Positions 31,878 to 45,404 of a stretch of DNA of 64,000 nucleotides are shown one piece after another. The stretch comes from Fremontodendron californicum. Taxonomy: Eukaryota; Streptophyta; Magnoliopsida; Malvales; Malvaceae. The position numbers and the translations under genes are program-made. Location: assembly GCA_030761205.1 (NCBI GenBank), contig JAULJL010000028.1, positions 19,457,001 to 19,521,000 on the forward strand, in the 5' to 3' direction. How positions within the stretch are numbered: the first letter of the stretch is position 1; each line of letters opens with the position of its first letter. The notes beneath the pieces were generated by a model. The model was given only the letters and a program-made list of their open reading frames with translations, was not told the DNA's origin and did no database searches.

Positions 31878-33354
31878 TGATAAGCTCATAAAATATACAT
31901 TTTATGCCTTTCTACCTTTAGTTTTTGTTATGTTTTCGATCTTTATCTTGTTTACTTATAATAAGTTTTTGAATGTTAGGTACAATAAGGAGAATGAAGT
32001 CAAAATATGTCAATAATGATGGTAAAGAGCTTACAAAATCATAATCACAAGATGAAAGAAGACTTGGGAGTCAAAAATATCAATTTTTGGTTGAAAAACA
32101 ATCAGGCAGATTTGACCTTTGGAGTTTGTTGTAAGGAAAACATGATGTTAGATTCTTTATTTGAAGAAACTTCCTTCTTGACTTTTGAAGTTGACTTGAT
32201 TATCTTTCTAACGATATATTATGGGCCCAAATAGGATAAGAAATGAGCATTCAAAATGACGCTAGAAGATCTCCCTAAACAACCCTGCGACCAGAAAAAC
32301 CCTAATCGCAAATCTGAAAAAAAAAAAGGCAAAAATGTGATGTTTGCACCTCCAGGCTTACTTGTGCAGCAAGGACTTATTCTCAGGGTTCTAAAGCTCT
32401 ATAAATACCATCTATCGAGCCACAAACTAGACATATTTTGAGGAGACTCAAGGATCATCATTATTCTTCTTCTTCTTCTTCTCCATTCTTTTATTTTCTT
32501 TTTAGTTTTATGTATATATTATCTATGCCTATGCCTATGCTAGCTTAAACTTTTATTTGGTTAAGGGTGATTTCAAAGCCCTAGACATGTTATGTAATTA
32601 ATTTTCAGAATCTATCTATCATTGTTTTCTATCAAAGTTGCTTATGTTCTGCTATTAAAATTGTTCATGATGATGTTTTGATTTGTTTAGGCGGCCAACT
32701 AGATAAATCTTGATAATTGTCTAAGGCTAGTTTAGGAGTCTTGATCCGTGTAATTGTCTTGATTTCCTATTCATAAGTAGCAATTTGTAATTAATGATTA
32801 TGGTCAAGTTTTCTATAATTGCAAAGTGGAACATAACCTAAGTTGAACAATCCGAGCTTATGTGTTTGTTGCTTAGATCAACCTATCTTTCTCATCATAA
32901 AGCTACTATTAAATTGAACTTGGAGAGCTTATTCTAGGTTGTTTGATAGTTAGAGATTAAATAGAGAGCTTGTTCTATTTAACGACAAACTAAGGAAAGA
33001 TTGGGGTAACAAAGCTTGTTGTTATCTACGGTTGTTAACTTTGATAGCTAATTAATGTTGATAGATATGAAATTGATTCTTAATGATGTCTAGTGGTGGA
33101 GAATGAAACCTTAACCATATTTTTTATATTTGATTCTTCTTAATTACTTGTTTTCTCATTCTTATTGTTAACTTTAGTTTAAATCTGATTTCAAAATCCC
33201 TTTTACTTTTGTTTACTTGTTTTTAAGCGATAAACTATTAACTTATAAACTAAAACCCAATCCCTGAGGACTCGACCCTTGCTAATCACTATACTCTACA
33301 ATTGATTCTTTTTAAGTGCAAGGTTAAATAAGATACACTTTTTTGGATGCATCA
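31878..33354 (+). repeat. 5' LTR of element C
   Basis: Its U3 (31878-32480) is unlike that of A or B, while the part from about 32525 (CTATGCCTATGCTAG) is the shared R/U5. A TATA box TATAAATA is at 32400-32407, followed by a CTT-rich tract. Confidence 0.9.
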
Positions 33355-33360
33355 AATTTT

Positions 33361-33377
33361 TGGCGCCATTGCCGGGG
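33361..33377 (+). promoter_or_regulatory. PBS of element C, one mismatch
   Basis: TGGCGCCATTGCCGGGG differs from the A and B PBS at one base (A for G), 6 bp after the LTR. Confidence 0.82.
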
Positions 33378-33489
33378 ATTGCTTTCTTTAGTTTATTTGG
33401 TACTTGGTTTATTCTTATTTTCAGTTCTAATTAGTTTTATTTTCTTATACATACAAGTTTTTCTTTTCACATTTTGAAAAAAAAAAACG

Positions 33490-34212
33490 ATGGAATTGAG
33501 CAATCTAGCACTTGAAGAGTTGGTGGCATACATGAACATGGAGAATCAACAAGCCAATCTCACCTCCCCAGTTCAACAATTGGCCATGGGAGGATGTCAA
33601 GGCCATCAAGGGTTCCAAGACCAACCGCATGATCATTACTCAAACACTTACCATGAGGGATGGTGGGATCATACTAATTATGGCTACTCCAAAAATTTCC
33701 AAGAAGTAGATCCTTATGCCAATTACACTCATCCATCTAGCTTCAATCAATCATGGTCTCAAGAACCAGATCTTTTTCAGCCACAATATATGACTCAAAA
33801 CTCAGGTACTTCTTTAGAAGATCTTGTCTATTCTCTTGTTACTGATACTTTGCAATTTCGACAGGAAACAAGGGCAAGCATCCAGAGTTTAGAAATGCAA
33901 ATGAGCCAATTGGCTAGTAGTATGGTGGAATGGGTAGCACAAAGATCTGAAGAACTCCCTGCCCAAAAGATGATTAACCCAAAGGAGAATGCTACTATTG
34001 TGACCTTGAGGAATGAGAAACAAGATGAGGATGAGACAAAATTAGAGATGGATTCTATTCTTGAGGATAATGAAGTCACAAATCCAAATAAGAGTACTTC
34101 GGCACCTGAGGTAACGTTTAAGGTTCCAATTTTTACTAATGTTTCTTTTACACTTTTTCCTAGTAGATTTGCAAAGTTCAAGGAGGAGGAACATGAACAA
34201 CACATGCCGTAA
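33490..34212 (+). pseudogene. Gag-derived MELSNL ORF of element C, truncated
   Basis: 240 codons from MELSNLALEELVAYMNMENQ; the same family as the intact 312-residue ORFs of B1-B3, and also without capsid or zinc knuckle. A TAA at 34210-34212 (after EHEQHMP) ends it, and the homologous tail (LFVDAIQQVSKYAPFLDE) continues to about 34430 with a frame break near 34315. Confidence 0.8.
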
Positions 34213-34430
34213 ATCTTAAACAACTTGTTTGTGGATGCCATTCAACAAGTATCAAAATATGCTCCATTCCTCGATGAGATATGCACCACAAAGGATGATG
34301 AAATAATACTTGTAATGGGAATGCATCCACTGTTGTGCAAAGAAAGCTTTCTATCAAACGCATAAATTTGGAAAATTTCATGTATGAGCCTGACAAGCCT
34401 AAAGAGCCAAGAAGGGGTGTTGGTTAGGTT

Positions 34431-34800
34431 CAAAACACTAACTCAAGTGTTAATTGGGAAGGCAGCCCAATTAAAGAACAAATTGCCAACCTGCCATACT
34501 CAGATTTGCTTTCTTTTCCTTTTTCTTTTATTATTTATATTATTTTTATTTATTTATTTTTATGTTTATTTGTTAATTATTTGTTTAGTATTTTAGGATT
34601 ATTTAGGTTGCATGAATTTGTTTTGTTTTGAGTCTTAGTTATTTCTATTCTTATGTTATTAGTTCTTTTCGCTTACACATGATTCTTTCATTTGGGTTAA
34701 TAGCATTACATTAAGGAAAATGTAAGAATTAAGTGTGGGGGGAAGGATTTAGGATTTCTTTTATTTTTGTCTATTATTTTTTTATGAGTCTTTAATATTA

Positions 34801-34836
<36 letters not shown>

Positions 34837-35281
34837 GTGTGTTTTAGTTCCTTTTTAATACAATGATGAGATATGAATTGCATAGGTCTAAACTGGTTAT
34901 TAGTGAGAAGATTTTCATGAGAATTAAGCTTGATACTAATTTTTATGAGCCAATGTTGATATGATATGTTGATTGAGAAAGAAGCATGTTTAGACTTGAT
35001 ATTGACTTGTATAATCATCCTTGTGAGTTTTTGAGCCTATATGATTGATGCATTATACGTATCAATCTAATTTCTTTCTTGAGTGCTCTTATGATTACAT
35101 GATTCTCTAGAACTTGCTTTAAACCGTTTGAGACTATATTGATACATGTGATAACATGAATATGATAGAGGCATTAAGATTATAATCAGGGCCAAACAGC
35201 CATCCCTATTGATGTTCCAAGAGAACATCCCCCTAGTGAACCAATTTGAGCCTACATTGAATATGCTATTTCTTTGGTAAC
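34431..35281 (+). other. 3' UTR of element C, first part
   Basis: Noncoding. It contains a mutated hairpin at 34706-34725, a GTGTGGGGGGAAGG tract at 34733-34746 and an (ATT)n run at 34802-34837. It ends with GTAAC, the B3 target site. Confidence 0.75.
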
Positions 35282-37340
35282 TGATGCACCCAAAAGAGTG
35301 TATCTTATTTAACCTTGCACTAAAAAGATAAATTGTAAGTATAGTAGTTAGCAAGGGTCGAGTCCTCAGGGATTGGGTTTTAGTTTATAAGTTAATAGTT
35401 TAAAACTTAAATTCAAGAACAATAAAAGAAAAGGGGTTTTTGAAGCCAGATTTAAACTAAAGTAAATAATAAGAATAAGATGCAAGGCGGTATAACCAGC
35501 CAATAAAAATATATATACTAAATTAGGCGGTATAACCAACCAATAAAAATATATATACTAAATTAGGCGGTATAACCAGCCAATAAAAATAAAACAAAGT
35601 TAATATACAAATTAGGCGGTATAACCAGCCAATAAAAATAAATATAAAAAATAAGCAAACTAAAAGTAAGAAAACAAATAAGTAAGAAGAATCAAATATG
35701 AAAAATATGGTTAAGGTTTCATTCTCCACCACTAGACATCATTAAGAATCAATTTCAGATCTATCAATATCAACCAACTATCAAAGTTAACAACCGTAGA
35801 TAACAACAAGCTCTGTTACCCCAATCTTTCCTTAGTTTGTCGTTAAATAGAACAAGCTCTCTATTTAATCTCTAACCATTAAACAACCTAGAATAAGCTC
35901 TCTAAATTCAATTTAATGGCAGCTTTATGATGAGAAAGATAGGTTGATCTAAGCAACAAACACATAAGCTCGGATTGTTCAACTTAGGTTATGTTCCACT
36001 TTGCAATTATTGAAAACTTGACCATAATCATTAATCACAAATTGCCACTTATGAATAGGAAATCAAGACAATTACACGGATCAAGACTCCTAAACTAGCA
36101 ATAGATAATTATCAAGATCTATCTAGTTGTACACCTAAATAAATCTAGACAACATCATGAACAATTCTTGTAGAAGAACATAAGCAACTTTGATAGAAAA
36201 TTAATGATAGATAGAATCTGAAAATCAATCACAAAACATGTCTAGGGCTTTGAAATCACCCTTAACCAAATAGAAGTTTAGCCTAGCATAGGCATTGTAA
36301 ACATAAACATAAAATTAAAGAGAATCTAAGAAGAAAATAAAAGAAAGAAAGAAGAAGAAGAAGGATATTAATTATCCAACCTCTTGCTCTCTCTAAGGAA
36401 AAAGAAAACTAGAGAAAAGAAAGAAGAAGAAAACTTAGAGAATTTTATTATAATGGCTAATATCCTACCTATGTACAATGTGATCCCTTACAATCATCCA
36501 AGGCCCTCTATTTATACACATTTTGGAGGGCTAAATGACAAGAGACAAGCTTTACAAATTTCAAAGGTAGGTATAATAGGTGGGTGCATTTTCTAACAAT
36601 TTTCGTCATACATGACGATTTTGATCAGCCAACTTGATGGTCGATTTTGTCAATTTTTCAGGCCTTATCTGATCACATGATCTTCTAGAAAAAGGTTCCC
36701 CTATCAGTTACGGATCCATAGCCGTTGGAATCAGCTCATTTGCTGATGTGGATAAGCAGATATGGGCAAAATACGAAAACAGGTCAGCACAGACGTCATT
36801 GCACATCAGCCAACTTGATGGTCGATTTCGTCAATATTAGAGGCCTGATCTGATCATATGGTCTTCTAGACAAATGTTCCCGTATCAGTTATGGATCCAT
36901 AGCCATTGGAATCAGCTCATTTGCTGATGTGGATAAGCAGATATGGGCAAAATACGAAAACAGGTCAGCACAGACGTCATTGCACATCAGCCAACTTGAT
37001 GGTCGATTTCGCTAGGGAAAACGACTCCGTTTCAAGAAGTGTAAAACATGAAAAAGATAGATATGCCTCTTAGCTTTTCACGGATATAAATTTCAGCCTT
37101 ATTGCTTCAGTGAAACTCGAGATATAGCTGATATGGCAAAAGGTGTTGGAACTGGAACTGAACTGGATTTGCCCTTAATTCTAGTAATCTGAAATCACTC
37201 AAAGAAACTTGTGAAAAACACCAAATTACATAAAAATATAAAAGATCATAAACACAATTAGACTAAACAATAATAACTCGTATTTGACACAAAACAATAA
37301 TAAAACATAACTAAAAACTATATAATTATACGAGTTATCA
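35282..37340 (-). repeat. 3' LTR of B3
   Basis: TGATGCACCC to GAGTTATCA, with the 40-bp array from 35487 and the 181-bp U3 duplication near 36640-37010. One array unit carries ACCAACC instead of ACCAGCC. Confidence 0.9.
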
Positions 37341-39234
37341 CACCCCCACACTTAGATTGTTGCTAGTCCCTAGCAACGACTCAATAAAAATAAAATAAGA
37401 AAATCTAATCTAATCCATTTTCGTAGGAAATCACGGTGGCACTTAGCATGTGACACAAGCCTTTAAACCCCTAGGTGTCCCTAGTGGACGAGTTTAGTCT
37501 CGTGAGGGTTTACTAGAACGATACCCACAAACATTGAAAAACTAAAATATAAATAAACTACATATACTAAAAATATTTACTCCTATTCCTTTCAATATAA
37601 ATTAGAGACAATCTTTGAACAAGTCTTATAAACTAATCAATAGCTTAAAGAATTTCACAAAAAATCATGCTTGAATGTAAATTGTTTGAGTTAAGCCAAT
37701 ATTAACATAACATATTTCAATCAAAATAGTGCACATTCAAACTTAATCTCAACTTCTCATATGGGATACTCTCATGATTTTCACTCTTTAAAGTAGTGGT
37801 AAAGTGTTTACACTCAATCAATCTCATGAAAATAGTTCTACCATATGCTTGCTTGTCTACCTATTCTCCACTAAAAGATCATGCAACTTCATAAATCAAG
37901 AGGTCTTTAATCAAGGTTGTAATGGGGCCAAGAGGTAATAATGTGGTTAAAGAATAAAAAGGAAAAGATATCACAAACATTCCAAAGACTTCATAGAATT
38001 TAGAGACAAAATAAGATTTTGCAGATAAAACTTTCTCAATATTCTTTAGAAGTACATAATCACATAGGCTGAATATTTCATGTTGAGCCTTTACTTCATT
38101 CTAACCAACTTTCGAACATCTTTTTCTTTTCTTTAACTAGAAGTTCAAGAGATTATTCAAAATTTTTTTTTTTTTTCACATGGGAATGTATTTGGCAATA
38201 TTCCCTCTATTTTTCTCTTGACTTTTGCCTTTCTCCTCCCCCACACTTATCTTTTGTTCTAACCCAAATTTTCAAAAAATATCCCTTGTTTTTGCAATAT
38301 GTCTCAAACATTCTAGTCCATCTTTAGAACAAGGGTAAAGATATAAATGTGTTTAGGCTAGGTGTAAGATGTGGTTACCAAATAAATAGCTTATTCAATG
38401 TAGGCTCAAATTGGTTCACTAGAGGGATGTTCTCTTGGAACATCAATAAGGGATGGCTGTTTGGCCCTAGTTAAAAAGTCCTAATGCCTCTATCATATTC
38501 ATGTTGTTACATGCATCAATATAGTCTCAAATGGTTTAAAGCAAGTTCTAGAGAATCATGTAATCATAAGAGCACTCAAGAAAGAAATTAGATTGATTTG
38601 TATAATGCATCAATCATTATAGGCTCAAAAACTCACAAGGATGATTATACAAGTCAGATTAAGTCTAAACATGCTTCTTTCTCAATCAACATATCATATT
38701 AACATTGGCTCATAAAAAGATTGATATCAAGTTCAATTCTCATGAAAATCTTCTCACTAATAAATCTGTTTTAGACTTATGCAATTCATATCTCATCATT
38801 GTATTAAAAAGGAACTAAAACACACTAAAATAATAATAATAATAATAATAATAAAGACTCATAAAAAAAAATAGTAGACAAAAATAAAAGAAATCCTAAA
38901 TCATTCCCCCCACACTTAATTCTTACATTGTCCTCAATGTAAGTCTATTAACCCAAATGAAAGAATCATGTGTAAGAGAAAAGAACTAATAACATAAGAA
39001 TAGGAATAACTAGACTCAAAACAAAACAAACTCATGCAACCTAAATAATCCTAAAATACTAAACAAAAATTAACAAGTAAACATAAAAAATAAAAATAAA
39101 AACAATAAAAATAAAAATAATAAAAGAAAAGAAAAAGGAAAAGAAAGAGAAAGCAAATCTGAATATGGAAGGTTGGCAATTTCTTCTTTAATTGGGTTGC
39201 CTTCCCAATTAACACTTGAGTTAATGTTTTGAAC
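37341..39234 (-). other. 3' UTR of B3
   Basis: Noncoding. It includes the polypurine tract (37341-37354), the hairpin at 38923-38942 with its purine tract, and an (AAT)n run at about 38830-38853. The sequence passes directly from UTR to the gag-like stop without the 2-kb cargo. Confidence 0.78.
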
Positions 39235-40173
39235 CTAACCAACACCCCTTCTTGGCTTTTTAGGCTTGTCAGGCTCATACATGAAATTTTCCAAATTAAG
39301 GCGTTTGAGAGGAAGCTTTCTTTGTACAACAGTGGATGCATTCTCCATTACAAGTATTATTCCATCATCCTTTGTGGTGCATATCTCATCGAGGAATGGA
39401 GCATATTTTGATACTTGTTGAATGGCATCCACAAACAAGTTGTTTAAGGTTTCTGGCATGTGTTGTTCATGTTCTTCCTCCATGAACTTTGCAAATCTAC
39501 TAGGAAAAGGTGGAGAAGAAACATTAGTAAAAAGTGGAACCTTAAACGTTACCTCAGGTGTCGAAATACTCTTATTTGGATTTGTGGCTTCATTATCCTC
39601 AAGAATAGAATCCATCTCTAATTTTGTCTCATCCTCATCTTGTTCCTCATTCCTCAAGGTCACAATCGTAGCATTCTCCTTTGGGTTAATCATCGTTTGG
39701 GCAGGGAGTTCTTGAGATCTTTGTGCTACCCATCCCACCATACTACTAGTCAATTGGATCATTTGCTTTTCCAAACTCTGGATGCTTGCCCTTGTTTCCT
39801 GTTGAAATTGCAATGTATCAGTAACAAGAGAATAGACAAGATCTTCTAAAGAAGTACCTGAGTTTTGAGTCATATGTGGTGGTTGAAAAAGATCTGGTTC
39901 TTGGGACCATGATTGATTGAAGCTAGATGGATGAGTGTAATTGGCATAAGGATCTACTTCTTGGTAATTTTTCGAGTAGCCATAATTAGTATGATCCCAC
40001 CATCCCTCATGGTAAGTGTTTGAGTAATGATCATACTGTTGGTCTTGGAACACTAGATGGCCTTGACATCCTCCCATGGCCAATTGTTGAACTAGGGAAG
40101 TGAGATTGGCTTGTTGATTCTTCATGTTCATGTATGCCACCAACTCTTCAAGTGTTAGATTGCTCAACTCCAT
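39235..40173 (-). CDS. Gag-derived ORF (MELSNL family) of B3
   Basis: 312 residues and uninterrupted. Compared with B1 it differs at scattered positions (for example NMKNQQANLTSLVQQL, YAPFLDEICTTKD). It ends KKPRRGVG like its relatives. No capsid or zinc knuckle. Confidence 0.8.
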   Translation of the reverse strand: MELSNLTLEELVAYMNMKNQQANLTSLVQQLAMGGCQGHLVFQDQQYDHYSNTYHEGWWDHTNYGYSKNYQEVDPYANYTHPSSFNQSWSQEPDLFQPPHMTQNSGTSLEDLVYSLVTDTLQFQQETRASIQSLEKQMIQLTSSMVGWVAQRSQELPAQTMINPKENATIVTLRNEEQDEDETKLEMDSILEDNEATNPNKSISTPEVTFKVPLFTNVSSPPFPSRFAKFMEEEHEQHMPETLNNLFVDAIQQVSKYAPFLDEICTTKDDGIILVMENASTVVQRKLPLKRLNLENFMYEPDKPKKPRRGVG

Positions 40174-40288
40174 CGTTTTTTTTTTTTTTCAAAATTTGAT
40201 AAGAAAAACTTGTATGTACAAGAAAATAAAACTAATTAGAACTGAAAATAAGAATAAACCAAGTAACAAATAGACTAAAGAAAACAAT

Positions 40289-40305
40289 CCCCGGCAACGG
40301 CGCCA
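40289..40305 (-). promoter_or_regulatory. PBS of B3, tRNA-Asp type
   Basis: Perfect minus-strand TGGCGCCGTTGCCGGGG, 6 bp from the LTR at 40312. Confidence 0.87.
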
Positions 40306-40311
40306 AAAATT

Positions 40312-42371
40312 TGATGCACCCAAAAGAGTGTATCTTATTTAACCTTGCACTAAAAAGATAAATTGTAAGTATAGTAGTTAGCAAGGGTCGAGTCCTCAGG
40401 GATTGGGTTTTAGTTTATAAGTTAATAGTTTAAAACTTAAATTCAAGAACAATAAAAGAAAAGGGGTTTTTGAAGCCAGATTTAAACTAAAGTAAATAAT
40501 AAGAATAAGATGCAAGGCGGTATAACCAGCCAATAAAAATATATATACTAAATTAGGCGGTATAACCAGCCAATAAAAATATATATACTAAATTAGGCGG
40601 TATAACCAGCCAATAAAAATAAAACAAAGTTAATATACAAATTAGGCGGTATAACCAGCCAATAAAAATAAATATAAAAAATAAGCAAACTAAAAGTAAG
40701 AAAACAAATAAGTAAAAAGAATCAAATATGAAAAATATGGTTAAGGTTTCATTCTCCACCACTAGACATCATTAAGAATCAATTTCAGATCTATCAATAT
40801 CAACCAACTATCAAAGTTAACAACCGTAGATAACAACAAGCTCTGTTACCCCCAATCTTTCCTTAGTTTGTCGTTAAATAGAACAAGCTCTCTATTTAAT
40901 CTCTAACCATTAAACAACCTAGAATAAGCTCTCTAAATTCAATTTAATGGCAGCTTTATGATGAGAAAGATAGGTTGATCTAAGCAACAAACACATAAGC
41001 TCGGATTGTTCAACTTAGGTTATGTTCCACTTTGCAATTATTGAAAACTTGACCATAATCATTAATCACAAATTGCCACTTATGAATAGGAAATCAAGAC
41101 AATTACACGGATCAAGACTCCTAAACTAGCAATAGATAATTATCAAGATCTATCTAGTTGTACACCTAAATAAATCTAGACAACATCATGAACAATTCTT
41201 GTAGAAGAACATAAGCAACTTTGATAGAAAATTAATGATAGATAGAATCTGAAAATCAATCACAAAACATGTCTAGGGCTTTGAAATCACCCTTAACCAA
41301 ATAGAAGTTTAGCCTAGCATAGGCATTGTAAACATAAACATAAAATTAAAGAGAATCTAAGAAGAAAATAAAAGAAAGAAAGAAGAAGAAGAAGGATATT
41401 AATTATCCAACCTCTTGCTCTCTCTAAGGAAAAAGAAAACTAGAGAAAAGAAAGAAGAAGAAAACTTAGAGAATTTTATTATAATGGCTAATATCCTACC
41501 TATGTACAATGTGATCCCTTACAATCATCCAAGGCCCTCTATTTATACACATTTTGGAGGGCTAAATGACAAGAGACAAGCTTTACAAATTTCAAAGGTA
41601 GGTATAATAGGTGGGTGCATTTTCTAACAATTTTCGTCATACATGACGATTTTGATCAGCCAACTTGATGGTCGATTTTGTCAATTTTGCAGGCCTTATC
41701 TGATCACATGATCTTCTAGAAAAAGGTTCCCCTATCAGTTACGGATCCATAGCCGTTGGAATCAGCTCATTTGCTGATGTGGATAAGCAGATATGGGCAA
41801 AATACGAAAACAGGTCAGCACAGACGTCATTGCACATCAGCCAACTTGATGGTCGATTTCGTCAATATTAGAGGCCTGATCTGATCATATGGTCTTCTAG
41901 ACAAATGTTCCCGTATCAGTTATGGATCCATAGCCATTGGAATCAGCTCATTTGCTGATGTGGATAAGCAGATATGGGCAAAATACGAAAACAGATCAGC
42001 ACAGACGTCATTGCACATCAGCCAAATTGATGGTCAATTTCGCTAGGGAAAACGACTCCGTTTCAAGAAGTGTAAAACATGAAAAAGATAGATATGCCTC
42101 TTAGCTTTGCACGGATATAAATTTCAGCCTTATTGCTTCAGTGAAACTCCAGATATAGCTGATATGGCAAAAGGTGTTGGAACTGGAACTGAACTGGATT
42201 TGCCCTTAATTCTAGTAATCTGAAATCACTCAAAGAAACTTGTGAAAAACACCAAATTACATAAAAATATAAAAGATCATAAACACAATTAGACTAAACA
42301 ATAATAACTCGTATTTGACACAAAACAATAATAAAACATAACTAAAAACTATATAATTATACGAGTTATCA
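40312..42371 (-). repeat. 5' LTR of B3
   Basis: 2060 bp, nearly identical to 35282-37340. It carries the B-type TATA box on the minus strand (TATAAATAG, near 41543) and the U3 duplication. Confidence 0.9.
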
Positions 42372-43408
42372 GTAACCATATCTTACACCTAGCCTAAAAA
42401 CATTTATATCTTTACCCTTGTTCTAAAGATGAACTAGAATGCTTGAGACATATTACAGAAACAAGGGATACTTTTTGAAAATTTGGGTTAGAACAAAAGA
42501 TAAGTGTGGGGGAGGAGAGAGGCAAAAGTCAAGAGAAAAAGAAAAGGGAACATTGTAAAAATACATTCCCATGAAAAAAAAAATTGAATCATCTCTTGGA
42601 CTTTTGGTTAAAGAAAAGAAAAAGAATGTTACAAGGTTGGTTTGAATGAAGCAAAGGTTCAACATGAAATATTTAGCCTATGTGATTATTTACTTCTAAA
42701 GAATATTGGGAAAGTTTTATTTGCAAAATCTTATTTTGTCTCGAAATTCTATGAAGTCTTTTGAACCTTTGTGATATCTTTTCCTTTTTATTCTTTAACC
42801 ACAATATTTCCCCTTGGCCCAATTACAACCTTGATTAAAGACCTCTTGATTTATGAAGTTGCATGATCTAAATGTGGAGAATAGGTGGACAAGCAAGCAT
42901 ATGGTAGAACTGTTTTCATGAGATTGATTGAGTGTAAACACTTTACTACTACTTTTAAAGAGTGAAAATCATGAGAGTATAGTGAGAAGTTGAGATTAAG
43001 TTTGAATACGCACTATTTTGATTGAAATATGTTATGTTAATATTGGCTTAACTCAAACTATTTACATTCAAGCAAGATTTTTTGTGAATTTCTTTAAACT
43101 ATTGATTAGTTTATAAGACTTGTCCAATGATTATCTCTAATTTATATTGGAAGGATTTGTTGTAATTATTATTATTATTATTTTATTTTTTTTAGTTTTT
43201 CTTATGTCTTCAATGTTTGTGGGTATCGTCCTAGTAAACCCTCACGAGACTAAACTCGTCCACTAGGGACACCTAGGGGTTTAAAGGCTTGTGTCACATG
43301 CTAAGTGCCACCGTGATTTACTACGAAAGTGGATTAGATTAGATTTTATTATTTTATTTTTATTTTGTTTTGCTCGAGGACTAGCAAAAAGCTAAGTATG
43401 GGGGTATT
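42372..43408 (+). other. 3' UTR of element C, second part
   Basis: Resumes after B3 with the repeated GTAAC. It ends in AAGTATGGGGGTATT, a slightly mutated polypurine tract, before the LTR. Noncoding. Confidence 0.75.
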
Positions 43409-44886
43409 TGATAAGCTCATAAAATATACATTTTATGCCTTTCTACCTTTAGTTTTTGTTATATTTTCGATCTTTATCTTGTTTACTTATAATAAGTTTT
43501 TGAATTTTAGGTACAATAAGGAGAATGAAGTCAAAATATGTCAATAATGATGGTAAAGAGCTTACAAAATCATAATCACAAGATGAAAGAAGACTTGGGA
43601 GTCAAAAATATCAATTTCTGGTTGAAAAACAATCAGGCAGATTTGACCTTTGGAGCTTGCTGTAAGGAAAACATGATGTTAGATTCTTTATTTGAAGAAA
43701 CTTCCTTCTTTACTTTTGAATTTGACTTGATTATCTTTCCAACGATATATTATGGGCCCAAATAGGATAAGAAATGAGCATTCAAAATGACGCTAGAAGA
43801 TCTCCCTAAACAACCCTGCGACCAGAAAAACTCTAATCGCAAATCTGAAAAAAAAAAAAGGCAAAAATGTGATGTTTGCACCTCCAGGCTTACTTGTGCA
43901 GCAAGGACTTATTCTCAGGGTTCTAAAGCTCTATAAATACCATCTTTTGAGCCACAAACTAGACATATTTTGAGGAGACTCAAGGATCATCATTATTCTT
44001 CTTCTTCTTCTTCTCCATTCTTTTATTTTCTTTTTAGTTTTATGTATATATTATCTATGCCTATGCCTATGCTAGCTTAAACTTTTATTTGGTTAAGGTT
44101 GATTTCAAAGCCCTAGACATGTTATGTAATTAATTTTCAGAATCTATCTATCATTGTTTTCTATCAAAGTTGCTTATGTTCTGCTATTAAAATTGTTCAT
44201 GATGATGTTTTGATTTGTTTAGGCGGCCAACTAGATAAATCTTGATAATTGTCTAAGGCTAGTTTAGGAGTCTTGATCCGTGTAATTGTCTTGATTTCCT
44301 ATTCATAAGTAGCAATTTGCAATTAATGATTATGGTCAAGTTTTCAATAATTGCAAAGTGGAACATAACCTAAGTTGAACAATCCGAGCTTATGTGTTTG
44401 TTGCTTAGATCAACCTATCTTTCTCATCATAAAGCTACTATTAAATTGAACTTGGAGAGCTTATTCTAGGTTGTTTGATAGTTAGATATTAAATAGAGAG
44501 CTTGTTCTATTTAACGACAAACTAAGGAAAGATTGGGGTAACAGAGCTTGTTGTTATCTACGGTTGTTAACTTTGATAGCTAATTAATGTTGATAGATAT
44601 GAAATTGATTCTTAATGATGTCTAGTGGTGGAGAATGAAACCTTAACCATATTTTTTATATTTGATTCTTCTTAATTACTTGTTTTCTCATTCTTATTGT
44701 TAACTTTAGTTTAAATCTGATTTCAAAATCCCTTTTACTTTTGTTTACTTGTTTTTAAGCGATAAACTATTAACTTATAAACTAAAACCCAATCCCTGAG
44801 GACTCGACCCTTGCTAATCACTATACTCTACAATTGATTCTTTTTAAGTGCAAGGTTAAATAAGATACACTCTTTTGGATGCATCA
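43409..44886 (+). repeat. 3' LTR of element C
   Basis: 1478 bp, matching 31878-33354 closely. TGATAAGCTC to GCATCA. Confidence 0.9.
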
Positions 44887-45404
44887 AATGGACAAGCAAG
44901 CATATGGTATAACTGTTTTCATGAGATTGATTGACTGTAAACACTTTACCACTACTTCAAAGAGTGAAAATCATGAGAGTATCCTAGTGAGAAGTTGAGA
45001 TTAAGTTTGAATATGCACTATTTTGATTGAAATATGTTATGTTAATATTGGCTTAACTCAAACTATTTACATTCAAGCAAGATTTTTTGTGAATTTCTTT
45101 AAGCTATTGATTAGTTTATAAGACTTGTCCAATGATTATATCTAATTTATATGGGAAAGATTATTTGTAATTATTATTATTATTTTTTTTTAGTTTTTCT
45201 TATGTCTTCAATGTTTGTGGGTATCGTCTTAGTAAACCCTCACGAGACTAAACTCGTCCACTATGGACACCTAGGGGCTTAAAGGCTTGTCACATGCTAA
45301 GTGCCACCGTGATTTCCTACGAAAGTGGATTAGATTAGATTTTCTTATTTTATATATATTTTTTTTTGCTCGAGGACTAGCAAAAAGCTAAGTGTGGGGG
45401 TATT
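44887..45404 (+). mobile_element. Element D remnant, right part
   Basis: Continues the D 3' UTR after C (ACAAGCAAGCATATGG) and ends in a good polypurine tract, AAGTGTGGGGGTATT, before the LTR at 45405. Confidence 0.65.

Larger units (their letters stand above)
35282..42371 (-). mobile_element. Element B3: cargo-free B-family LTR retrotransposon
   Basis: Perfect GTAAC duplication (35277-35281 and 42372-42376). LTRs at 35282-37340 and 40312-42371 (2059 and 2060 bp) differ at roughly nine positions by eye, so the insertion is recent. PBS and the intact MELSNL ORF are present; the LOG and cysteine-rich genes are absent. At 7090 bp it is the simplest B copy and serves as the empty reference. Confidence 0.93.
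31878..44886 (+). mobile_element. Element C: non-autonomous LTR retrotransposon, interrupted by B3
   Basis: LTRs at 31878-33354 and 43409-44886 (1477 and 1478 bp, TGATAAGCTC to GCATCA). A near-perfect target duplication (GATGG at 31873-31877, AATGG at 44887-44891). PBS, a MELSNL-type gag-derived ORF with a premature stop and a 3' UTR follow; there is no pol. It is inserted in the 3' UTR of D, whose sequence resumes at 44892. Without B3 it is about 5.9 kb. Confidence 0.88.

Noticed and set aside
34802..34837. (ATT)n run as a notable locus
   Set aside because: Simple repeat at a fixed place in the 3' UTR of several family members; ordinary length variation.
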